From CAWJMF01 sp963843945 (lineage in GTDB: Bacteria > Vulcanimicrobiota > Vulcanimicrobiia > Vulcanimicrobiales > Vulcanimicrobiaceae), in NCBI GenBank assembly GCA_963843945.1, contig CAWJMF010000002.1:1364001-1428000 (forward strand): a stretch of 64,000 nt of DNA, written 5' to 3'. The notes beneath the pieces are model-generated. The model did not search any database. It was not told the DNA's origin and saw nothing but the letters and a program-made list of their open reading frames with translations. Each line of letters opens with the position of its first letter. Within the stretch, counting starts at the first letter, position 1. Position numbers and translations under genes: made by a program. Shown here piece by piece: positions 27,106 to 35,388 of the stretch.

Positions 27106-27969
27106 GTGAATCCAATGCTGTTCCGATTCCCGGCCGGCTTTGATAGGCATCCGGAGCAAGCGCCGGGCTCCATCGATGAAGTCCAGGTACTCGACGGCGC
27201 CGCGGAGCTTCAGGAGATACCCCCCTCGAAGCAAGTTGCTCGCGGGTGCAGCTTGGTCGTGCGGGGCTGGACCTTCGATCCCCTTGCGATGGCGCCCGCG
27301 GCTCAGGTCGTACTCACGATGGACGACCGCTTCCCGGTCGAGGCTACGTATGGCTCCCGCCGCGACGATATCGCGGTGCATTTTCAGCAGGAAGGTTTGG
27401 TCACGACCGGCTTCCGGGCGATCGTGTCTACGGGCGGCGCCGCGCTCGCGCCGCACGTGATTCGCCTTTACGCGCTCGCGAGCGGCGGCTCGAGATACTT
27501 CGCAACGTCGAGCAGCTTCTCGTTCGACGTCGTGCCGGGGCGACAACAGATCCCAACGCTGCCCCCGGCTCGCGCCGGATCGATTCACGTGGGCGTCGAC
27601 GAGATCGGGACGATGGGAGAGCCCTCCGACGCGTCGTCGAGCTTTCCGAAGATTGCGCGAGGCTCGATTCTCGTGATCCGCGGTTGGGCGTTCGATCTCG
27701 AACGCAAAATGCCGTGCAAACGCGTCTTCGTCACCGTCGGCGATGAATGCAGTCGGGCCATTTACGGAATCGCTCGGGACGACGTCCTGCGCGATCAGAA
27801 CGTCCCCGAGGCGCGATTTACCGGCTTTACGGCCCGCTTAGGAACCGCGTCGCTCGCGCCGGGGAAGCACCGTTTGGGACTCATCGGCGTCGCCGGCGAC
27901 GAAAGCGCCGTCGGTGAATCGACCTATCCCTTGGAGATTGAAATAGAAGAGCCCGTCCGGAACCGCTAG
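27106..27969 (+). CDS. Soluble protein with two GW..D domains
   Basis: A 287-residue protein without signal peptide or membrane segment. It consists of two copies of the GW..D domain found in the exporter-linked protein at 22844 and the membrane protein at 15290. Copy 1 (about 22-145) has GCSLVVRGWTFDPLAMAPA and ATYGSRRDDIAVHFQQ then GFRAIVSTGG. Copy 2 (about 160-283) has GSILVIRGWAFDLERKMPC and AIYGIARDDVLRD then GFTARLG. Start is GTG 27106. The stop TAG is shared palindromically (CTAG) with the convergent methyltransferase gene. It sits inside the spacer of the inverted repeat. Domain function unknown; binding of glycan is inferred only from context. Confidence 0.75.
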   Translation: MNPMLFRFPAGFDRHPEQAPGSIDEVQVLDGAAELQEIPPSKQVARGCSLVVRGWTFDPLAMAPAAQVVLTMDDRFPVEATYGSRRDDIAVHFQQEGLVTTGFRAIVSTGGAALAPHVIRLYALASGGSRYFATSSSFSFDVVPGRQQIPTLPPARAGSIHVGVDEIGTMGEPSDASSSFPKIARGSILVIRGWAFDLERKMPCKRVFVTVGDECSRAIYGIARDDVLRDQNVPEARFTGFTARLGTASLAPGKHRLGLIGVAGDESAVGESTYPLEIEIEEPVRNR

Positions 27970-29663
27970 CGGCGCCGCTTCCCCCCGGAGCTTCTTCGCA
28001 TCAGGCCGAACAAGCGCTTTAGCGTCCATAGCCGGCTGCGATACGTCGCTTGAATCGCGGCATCGGTCAGAGCGATCTCTTCCAACACTTTCTGCAACTC
28101 CGACCGAGTCCGCTCGAGCGTCATCTGATGGAGCCGCAAAACCGACGCCTCAGACGTCGTCCGCTCCCGGCGCATCGAGTCAAGCTCTGCCTCGACCGTC
28201 GCGAGCGCTCCGCGCGCGGCATTCAACTCGGCCTCGAGCAAGCCGGCGCGCGATTCGGCCGCGATCGAGAGCTCGCCCCGTTCGAACGCAAAGCGCTCTT
28301 CCTGCCCGGCTAACTCACGCTCGAGGTCACGTTTCACTTCTTGAAAGGTACGCTCGCGCAACTCGAGATCGGCCGCCAGTTCGGCCGCTCGCTGCTGTTC
28401 TTCCTCGAGCGCATTCGTAAGCGAGACGTTCCGCTGTTCGAATTGACTCGCCGTCTCGCGAATTGCTTCGAATTCCCCTATCCTCGCTTGATAGTAGCGT
28501 AACTCGGCAGAGAGGCTATCCCGCATCTGCTGCGCAGACGTCAACGCGGCAGTTAAATCGGCAACCGTCTCGCGTCGGTCGCGGAGATCTTCCTCCAGTC
28601 GCTCCAGTTCGCCCCGAACCTCGGCCTCGACGATGCCCCGATGCTCTTCGAATGCCGCGGAAAACATTTCGCGCTCGGACTCCGCCAGCGACTGAGCCTT
28701 GGCGATTTCGGCGCGCAGATCGTCGCGCTCGCGTTCGAACTCGGCATCGGCGGCTCGGCGCTCCTGGGCCAACTGGTTGTTCTGCACCAGCAGCGCGGAG
28801 GTTTCGGTACGAATCGCATCTAGCTCGCTCTGCAGCCGTTCGGCCTTATCGGCCGTTCCGCGAAGCTCGAGCTCGAGTGTCGAGACTCGCGTCACCATCG
28901 CTGAGATCTTTTCCTCGTCGCTCAGCGGAACGGCCTTGATCACGAATTGGATCGTGTCGTGCTCGGGATCTTTGCGAATCTGAGCGAGGAGCGCTTCATC
29001 GAAGTCGTTCGGATCGAGCGACGGTAAGAGATCCGTGGCCGCGAAAATATCGGCTTTGGTCCGGCGAATCTCTTCGATTCGATAGCCGCTGCGCATACAG
29101 AGCTCGCGCACCGAACGCAGCGTGAAGAAACGCAAATGCGTCGAGTCGAGCAGACCCTGCGGCTGATAGTCGAACGAGCCCTGCAGCAAGGCGAGGCGAA
29201 CGGAGCCGTGCGCGACGTTCGGTATCGAGAGTACGGCGAACGAGCCCGGTGCCAGAAAAGCGCGCGCTTCGTCGAGAATTCGCCACGGGTCGCGCAGGTG
29301 TTCCAAAACGTCGCCGAAGACCGCGACGTCGAACGGGGTACCGGGAAGCAGATCGACGAGCGGGCGAGCGTCCAGGTCGGCAACGATGACTTCTTCGCAG
29401 AACGCGCGCGCTTCGGCAGCCGCGAGGGGGTCGACGTCGAGACCCGTGACCTGGCAATTCCGTTGTTTCAAGAGCCGCGACATGTAGCCGTTCGAGCAGC
29501 CAAGCTCCAGAACGCGCTTGCCGACCCCGATCATCTCGAGCATGAGCGCGTGGCTCGTTTCGGCGTCGGGCTCCCTGATTTGATCGAGCTGAGGACGAGG
29601 ATACAGGCTGCGTCTCGGGTCGATCACGTCTGCTCTCCCGGTTCCAGCGGCAAAGAGGGGCAA
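27966..29663 (-). CDS. SAM methyltransferase with long C-terminal coiled coil
   Basis: A 565-residue two-part protein. Residues about 40-230 are a class I SAM-dependent methyltransferase: RVLELGCSNGYMSRLL (motif I), TGLDVDPLAAAEA, FDVAVFGDVLEHLRDPW, VLSIPNVAHG. Residues about 255-520 are an almost uninterrupted heptad-like, Glu/Arg-rich coiled coil (for example LERLEEDLRDRRETVADL). The tail ends with YRSRLWTLKRLFGLMRR, an amphipathic basic segment resembling the N-termini of the GT2 copies. The design recalls enzymes that cap a growing O-antigen chain, where a coiled coil acts as a molecular ruler (WbdD-like), but no kinase domain is seen, so this is inference. The start may be ATG 29663 or a later one. 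Confidence 0.78.
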   Translation of the reverse strand: MPLFAAGTGRADVIDPRRSLYPRPQLDQIREPDAETSHALMLEMIGVGKRVLELGCSNGYMSRLLKQRNCQVTGLDVDPLAAAEARAFCEEVIVADLDARPLVDLLPGTPFDVAVFGDVLEHLRDPWRILDEARAFLAPGSFAVLSIPNVAHGSVRLALLQGSFDYQPQGLLDSTHLRFFTLRSVRELCMRSGYRIEEIRRTKADIFAATDLLPSLDPNDFDEALLAQIRKDPEHDTIQFVIKAVPLSDEEKISAMVTRVSTLELELRGTADKAERLQSELDAIRTETSALLVQNNQLAQERRAADAEFERERDDLRAEIAKAQSLAESEREMFSAAFEEHRGIVEAEVRGELERLEEDLRDRRETVADLTAALTSAQQMRDSLSAELRYYQARIGEFEAIRETASQFEQRNVSLTNALEEEQQRAAELAADLELRERTFQEVKRDLERELAGQEERFAFERGELSIAAESRAGLLEAELNAARGALATVEAELDSMRRERTTSEASVLRLHQMTLERTRSELQKVLEEIALTDAAIQATYRSRLWTLKRLFGLMRRSSGGKRRR

Positions 29664-29802
29664 TTTTCTCCTCGAAGGGGTCCGGAGACCGTTCGCAAGA
29701 AAAACCGCCTCGAGGAGGACGAAGCCGGTACCCGCTCCTTCGACATCAACCCGTTCGGTATTCCTGCGGGCGATCGCTGAATCCTAACTTCAAAAGGGCT
29801 CG

Positions 29803-31864
29803 ATGAACGGACGTAACTCGGTCAAAGCGGCGGAGCTTTCGCACAGTCTAGAGGAGCTCGCGAATGCACGGCGACGCTTGGAAGAGCTACGCGCCGCGTA
29901 CGCCGTCGTCGAGAGCAGCCGCTTCGCGTTGATGCGTCGCGCGTTTCGCAGCCTCGCCGCAGCGCTAGGTTTCCGTAAGATCGATCCTCCCCTCGTCGTA
30001 GCGGAGCTGCCCCGGATTTCGCGGCATCCGTCCGACCTGAAAGCCGACGTCTCGAACCGCGTGCGTGAGGCGGAACGGGACCGCGCGGCGATGTTCGAGG
30101 CGATGCTCATCGAACGGCGACGGCAACTGCTGGCAGACGAATACGAGCGCTGGCTTTCGCTCAATGCGATCCGGCGCTCCGATCTCGCGCGGATGCGTGA
30201 GGTTTCGGAGACGCTCCCGTTGCGTCCCACGATCAGCGTGGTGATGGCGACGTACGAAACGCCCGAAGCGTTCTTGCGCGAGGCACTCGAATCGGTGCGC
30301 GCGCAGGCGTATCCCTACTGGGAACTCTGCATCGCCGACGACGCTTCCCAAGCAGCCCACGTGCGCAACGTACTCGAGGAGTATCGCGCGCTCGATGCGC
30401 GCATCAAAGTCGTCTACCGCAGCGAGAACGGCCACATCGCGCGTGCGAGCAACTCCGCACTCGAGCTGGCCAGCGGGGAGTTCGTCGGCTTTCTCGATCA
30501 CGACGATACCCTCTCGCCCGACGCACTCTTCGAAACGGCGCTGGCGATCAATCGTTTTCCCGACGTCGACATGCTCTACTCCGACGAAGACAAGATCGAC
30601 GAAGCGGGACTCTACTGCGAGCCGCACTTCAAACCCGACTGGTCGCCCGACTCGTTCCTCTCGCGCATGTACACCTGCCACTTCGGCGTCTACCGGCGCT
30701 CGCTGGTCGAAGCGCTCGGCGGGTTACGTCCCGAGTTCTCCGGCAGCCAAGACTACGATCTGGTCTTGCGCTTGACCGAGCGCACCGAGAAGATCCACCA
30801 TATCCCGCGCGTGCTCTATCACTGGCGCAAGCACGCCGGTTCGGCGTCGGGGATCGCGCGGGCCAAACCGTACAGCTCCCGCGCCGCCGAAGCGGCGATC
30901 GCCGAAGCGCTCGCGCGGCGCGGCGAGCCGGGCACCGTCAGCGAGCGCGACGATTGCGCCGGGGTCTATCTCGTGCGCTACGCGATCCGCGATCGCCGGC
31001 GGGTGAGCGTGATCGTTCCGACGCGCGATCACGGCGAGGACGTCGACCGTTGTCTCTCGTCGCTGTTTGCCAAAGCCGGCTACGACGATCTCGAGGTGAT
31101 CCTGCTCGACAACGGGAGCACCGAAGCGGCCTCGCTGGCGACGTTTGCGCGCTGGGCCAAAAAGGAACCGCGCGTGCGGGTCGTGCGCTACGACGTGCCC
31201 TTCAATTTCTCGCGCATCAATAACTACGCCGTCACCCAGAGCACCGGCCACTACCTGCTTTTTCTCAACAACGATACCGAAGCCAAGAGCGAGGGCTGGA
31301 TCGCCGCGATGGTCGAGCAGGCGCAGCGTCCCTCGATCGGTGCGGTCGGTGCGCTCTTGCTGTATCCCGACGATACGGTGCAGCATGCCGGGGTGATCAT
31401 CGGTCTTGGCGGCGTGGCGGGTCACAGCCACAAACACTTCAAACTCTCCGCCAACGGGCATGCCAACATGCTCAAAGCGATCAACAACTACTCGGCGGTC
31501 ACCGGGGCGTGTCTGATGACGCGGCGCGAAGTCTTCGAGCAAGCCGGCGGGTTCGACGAGGAGCTCACCGTCGCGTTCAACGATATCGATCTGTGCCTCA
31601 AGATCGTGCAAGCCGGCTATCGCATCGTCAACCTTCCGCACGTCCAACTCTATCACTTCGAGTCGAAAAGCCGCGGACAAGAAACGACCAACGATAAACA
31701 GTCGCGCTTTCTCCGCGAGATCAACATCATGCTGTCTCGCTGGGACACGAAGAATTGGCCGGATCCGTGTTACAACCGGAACTTTACCCAGGATCACGAG
31801 AACTACGCGACTCGACGTCAGGCGCGAAGAACCGCTCGGACCGGTACTCGCGGTGGCTCGATGA
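29803..31864 (+). CDS. Two-domain GT2 glycosyltransferase, copy B of an inverted pair
   Basis: The second two-domain GT2, about 685 residues. The N-terminal 125 residues (coiled-coil-like, with SRFALMRRAFRSLAAALGF) are unlike copy A, but from DLARMREVSETLPL to HFESKSRG the protein is almost identical to it, with the same motifs YSDEDKIDE, LLFLNNDTEAKSEGW and AFNDIDLCLK. The C-terminal tail after QETTNDKQSRFLRE is unique. As given, the frame runs on past 31864 into the next gene; a one-base change near 31810 would give a normal end (LDVRREEPLGPVLAVAR, then TGA overlapping the rmlB ATG as ATGA). Start ATG 29803 has AAAAGGGC upstream. Confidence 0.88.
30178..31679. repeat. Right arm of a 1502-bp inverted repeat
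   Basis: Plus-strand counterpart of 25259-26760. Match begins exactly at the TCCGATC ahead of the DLARMRE codons and ends within the codon after the SKSRG residues; flanking sequence on both sides is unrelated. Equal length without indels and mostly silent substitutions suggest either a recent duplication or ongoing gene conversion between the two GT2 genes. The outer ends lie inside coding sequence in both copies. Confidence 0.95.
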
Positions 31865-32876
31865 CCACTTGGCTCATCACGGGCGGCCTCGGCTTCATCG
31901 GCTCGCACTTCATCCGCATCGCGCTCCGCGAACGTCCCGGACTTCCATTTTGAATTTCGACGCGATGACCTACGCCGCGAACCCCGCCAACCTGGCCGAC
32001 GTCGAGCCCGATCCGCGCTACAAATTCTTCCGCGGAAACATCTGCGACGCTCGTGCCGTCGAACGGGCCATCTGCGAATCGAGCGTCGACGCGATCGTCA
32101 ACTTTGCGGCCGAGTCGCACGTCGATCGGTCGATTCTCGACCCCGAGGAGTTCCTGCGCACCGACGTGCTCGGTACCCACGTTCTGCTCGAGGCCGTTCG
32201 CCGGCACAACGTCGCGCGTTTCTTGCAGGTCTCCACGGACGAAGTCTACGGCCACGTTCCGAGCGGAAGTTCTAAAGAAGGGGACGCGCTCGAACCGCGC
32301 TCGCCGTACGCGGCCAGCAAAGCCGGAGGCGATCTCCAAGTCCTCGCCTACGGCACCACGTATCACACGCCGGTCGTCATCTCGCGCGGCTCGAACACCT
32401 ACGGCCCGAATCAGTATCCCGAGAAACTCATCCCGCTCTTCACGACCAATCTTCTCGACGGCCAAGCGGTCCCGCTCTATGGCGACGGCAGGCAGGTTCG
32501 CGATTGGATCCACGTTGAGGACCACGCACGCGGCGTTTTGCACGTCCTCGAAAACGGTGACGACATGCACGTGTACAACCTCGGGGGCGGCAACCCGCGG
32601 GCTAACCTCGAAATCACCAAGCGCCTCGTCGAACTCTGCGGCCGGACCTTCGAGACCCACGTCCGCCACGTAGCCGACCGGCCGGGTCACGACCGCCGCT
32701 ATTCGCTCGATTGCGGCAAGGCTCGCGCGCTGGGCTGGGCTCCGCAGATCGAGTTCGAGCGAGGCCTTGCCGAGACGGTCGCCTGGTATCGCGATAACCC
32801 GGGTTGGTGGCGTCCCATTAAAACTGGGCAATTCGCAGAGTATTACCGCCGCCAGTATGCCGAAAGAGGGGGTTAA
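31861..32876 (+). CDS. rmlB: dTDP-glucose 4,6-dehydratase RmlB, one frameshift
   Basis: Second step of dTDP-L-rhamnose synthesis: dTDP-glucose to dTDP-4-keto-6-deoxyglucose, using bound NAD. ATG 31861 gives TTWLITGGLGFIGSHFIR (cofactor loop); the frame then breaks near 31945 and resumes as NFDAMTYAANPANLADV. The rest is complete: VNFAAESHVDRSI, LQVSTDEVYGHV, the catalytic YAASKAGGD (Y-x3-K), SRGSNTYGPNQYPEKLIPL and GDGRQVRDWIHVEDH, all diagnostic of RmlB rather than GalE. The stop overlaps rmlA by one base (TAATG). The ATG overlaps the preceding glycosyltransferase stop, so rhamnosyl donor synthesis is translated with the transferase. The indel is probably a sequence error. Confidence 0.92.
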
Positions 32877-33709
32877 TGAAGGGAATCATCCTGGCGGGAG
32901 GCCTGGGCAGCCGCCTGCGGCCGCTGACGAAGGTCACCAACAAGCATCTGCTGCCGGTCTACGACAAGCCCATGATCTACTATCCGCTCGAGACGCTGTG
33001 CCGTGCCGGCATCACGGAAATCATGATCGTCACGGGCGGTAACTCGGCAGGCGACTTTTTGCGGCTGCTCGGCAACGGGCGCGAGTTCGGCCTCAAGCAC
33101 ATCGACTACACCTATCAGGAAGGAGAGGGCGGGATCGCCGACGCGCTGCGCCTGTGCGAGCACTTCGCGGACAACGACCGCATCTGCGTCATTCTGGGCG
33201 ACAACATTTTGCAGGACGACATCGCGCCATATCGCCGCCGCTTCGAGGCCCAGCGCAGCGGCGCGCGCGTCCTCCTCAAACAGGTCCCAGACCCCGAACG
33301 ATTCGGCGTCCCGGAGATCGCCGGCGAACGGATCGTGCGCATCGACGAAAAGCCGGCGATCCCCAAGAGCCCTTACGCCGTGACCGGCGTGTACTTCTAC
33401 GATCAACGCGCTTTCGATTACATTCGCACGCTCAAACCGTCCGCGCGCAACGAGCTCGAAATCACGGACGTCAACAACGCCTACATCGACGCCGGCGATC
33501 TCTGCTACGACATCTTGAGCGGTTGGTGGACCGACGCCGGCCAGTTCGAAAGCTTACACCTCGCGGCGAACCTCGTAGCGGCCGAGCGCGAGCGAACGAA
33601 AGCTGCCGCCGCTCGCCGCCGCGGTTCGATAGGGCGAACGTGCGAGTTCTCATCGTTGGTGCCGGCGGTCAGCTCGGTTCGGATCTCGTACGGGCCTTCG
33701 CCGATCTAG
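32876..33709 (+). CDS. rmlA: Glucose-1-phosphate thymidylyltransferase RmlA (short form)
   Basis: First step of dTDP-rhamnose synthesis: glucose-1-phosphate plus dTTP to dTDP-glucose. Nucleotidyltransferase motifs are intact: GIILAGGLGSRLRPLTK at the N-terminus, PVYDKPMIYYPLETL, VILGDNILQDD, EKPAIPKSPYAVTGVYFYD and WWTDAGQFESL. The short class lacks the C-terminal helical regulatory extension. The last 20 or so codons, from about 33640, overlap the rmlD start in another frame and look non-native; a one-base change near 33600 would end the protein at a TAG around 33632, just before rmlD. Start ATG 32876 overlaps the rmlB stop. Confidence 0.92.
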   Translation: MKGIILAGGLGSRLRPLTKVTNKHLLPVYDKPMIYYPLETLCRAGITEIMIVTGGNSAGDFLRLLGNGREFGLKHIDYTYQEGEGGIADALRLCEHFADNDRICVILGDNILQDDIAPYRRRFEAQRSGARVLLKQVPDPERFGVPEIAGERIVRIDEKPAIPKSPYAVTGVYFYDQRAFDYIRTLKPSARNELEITDVNNAYIDAGDLCYDILSGWWTDAGQFESLHLAANLVAAERERTKAAAARRRGSIGRTCEFSSLVPAVSSVRISYGPSPI

Positions 33710-34512
33710 GCCCGATCGGTCTCGACCATAAGGCGCTCGACATCGAGGTGCCGTCGTCGGTCAGCCGTACCTTAGCTCGCTACCGGCCGGCCGTCGTCAT
33801 CAATACGGCGGCGTTTCACAACGTCGAGATCTGCGAAACGCGGCCGGACCGTGCTTTCGCCGTCAACGCGCTCGCCGTCGATGACTTGGCTGCGCAGTGC
33901 GCGTTGGCCGGCGCCCAACTCGTGCACGTCAGCACCGACTATGTCTTTGACGGTCAGTCGCCGGTCGCGTACGGCGAGAACTCGCCGACCAACCCGCTAA
34001 GCGCATATGGCACTTCAAAGCTCGCGGGCGAGCTGCTCATCAAACGCCATCTCGACGACTACTTCATCATTCGGACGAGTGGGCTCTACGGCGTGCGCGG
34101 GAGCAGCGTCAAAGGCTACACCTTCATCGAGCGCATTTTGACCCAGGCGGGCGAGGGACGGCCTCTCGACGTCGTCAACGATATTACGTTCTCGCCGTCG
34201 TATACGCGCCACGTCGCCGAAGCCATCCGACACATCGTCGAGCGGCGCGTCTTCGGTACGTACCACGTCACGAATACCGGGCAGTGCACCTGGTACGAGT
34301 TCGCGCGCGAAATCTTGCTCCAAGCCGGGATCACGACCGAACTGCGCGAGACGACCTCCGAGCGGTTCCCCACGCTGGCGCGGCGGCCAAAGTTCTCCGC
34401 GCTGCGGCACGGCGCAATGGAAGCCCTCGGCTTCCCCCCGATGCCCACCTGGAGCGAAGGCATCCGCGACTACTTGCGCGAGCGCCAAACACCCGCGGGC
34501 GTCCCGGTCTGA
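33640..34512 (+). CDS. rmlD: dTDP-4-dehydrorhamnose reductase RmlD
   Basis: Last step of dTDP-L-rhamnose synthesis: NAD(P)H reduction of dTDP-4-keto-L-rhamnose. About 290 residues from GTG 33640, chosen because it gives RVLIVGAGGQLGSDLV, the family N-terminus. Other features: VINTAAFHNVEICE, VHVSTDYVFDG, and the catalytic AYGTSKLAGE (Y-x3-K), then RTSGLYG. A long open frame continues upstream antiframe inside rmlA but is not coding. The gene follows rmlB-rmlA in the same orientation; rmlC lies 5.6 kb downstream beyond ppdK and a GT2 gene. It is followed 2 bases later by a methyltransferase start. Confidence 0.93.
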   Translation: MRVLIVGAGGQLGSDLVRAFADLGPIGLDHKALDIEVPSSVSRTLARYRPAVVINTAAFHNVEICETRPDRAFAVNALAVDDLAAQCALAGAQLVHVSTDYVFDGQSPVAYGENSPTNPLSAYGTSKLAGELLIKRHLDDYFIIRTSGLYGVRGSSVKGYTFIERILTQAGEGRPLDVVNDITFSPSYTRHVAEAIRHIVERRVFGTYHVTNTGQCTWYEFAREILLQAGITTELRETTSERFPTLARRPKFSALRHGAMEALGFPPMPTWSEGIRDYLRERQTPAGVPV

Positions 34513-34514
34513 GC

Positions 34515-35377
34515 GTGGAGCGCCTCGACAAGGTCCGTTGTCTGCTGGACAAGCAGATGAAAGGCCTCGAGATCGGACCGAGCTTTAACCCTATCGCCCC
34601 CAAATCGGAGGGTTGGAAGGTCGAGACGATCGACCACGCCACGCGCGAGCAACTCGTCGAGAAATATCGCCCACATGGCGTCGACATCTCGAAGATTGAA
34701 GAGGTCGACTGGGTTTGGAAAGGCGAGCCGCTGGACGAACTTCTGGGAGCGGAGCGGCGCGGCACCTACGATTTCTTCATCGCCAGCCACGTTATCGAGC
34801 ACTATCCCGACCTGCTCGGCTTTTTCAAGGACGTCGAGAACCTTTTGCATATCGGCGGGATTCTCACGCTCGTCATTCCGGATAAACGCTACTGCTTCGA
34901 TTTTTTCAAGCCATTGACGCTGACGGGGGCTGTGTTAGCGGCAAACCAAAATCACCATCAACGTCACTCAAACTCACGGCCTTCGAGTATATTGCGTACA
35001 GCTGCTTGCGGAACGGCTCGGGGGCTTGGGATGAGAATCAGTCAGGCGAGTTGAGTTTCGCGCACAATCTAGAACAAGCGCGCTTGACGCTCACGACGCT
35101 GAACGAAGGCCCGGATTCCGACTACGTCGATTTCCATGCGTGGCACTTCGTTCCGTCGAGCTTCCTGCTCGTGATGGAGGAGCTGCGTTTGCTCGGGCAG
35201 ACGACGTTCGAAGTAGCTAAGTCCTTTGACGGTGCGGGTTGCGAGTTTTACATTTCGCTGCGCAAAAGCGGACGCACGTCGAGCGAGGCGCTAGCGAGCG
35301 CGGAGGTGACCGCGCGCCGGCTGGAACTTATGAAACAAACGATGCGAGAACTTACGCAGGTGCCAGTCCTGGCTTGA
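34515..35377 (+). CDS. SAM-dependent methyltransferase, one frameshift
   Basis: A protein of about 286 residues from GTG 34515, two bases after the rmlD stop, so cotranscribed with the rhamnose genes. The first part (KQMKGLEIGPSFNPIAPKS for the SAM loop, then YDFFIASHVIEHYPDLLGFF and IGGILTLVIPDKRYCFDFF) is a class I methyltransferase of the type often seen in glycan loci. The frame breaks near 34970 and resumes as KLTAFEYIAYSCLRNGSGAW and YVDFHAWHFVPSSFLLVMEEL, a C-terminal part that such proteins share. It may methylate rhamnose or another residue of the glycan; the target is unknown. Confidence 0.75.
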
Positions 35378-35388
35378 ACGATCGCGGC

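Noticed and set aside
30724..31908. Minus-strand open frame of 394 codons over GT2 copy B
   Set aside because: Shadow of the same duplicated GT2 as above; no ribosome site or recognisable product.
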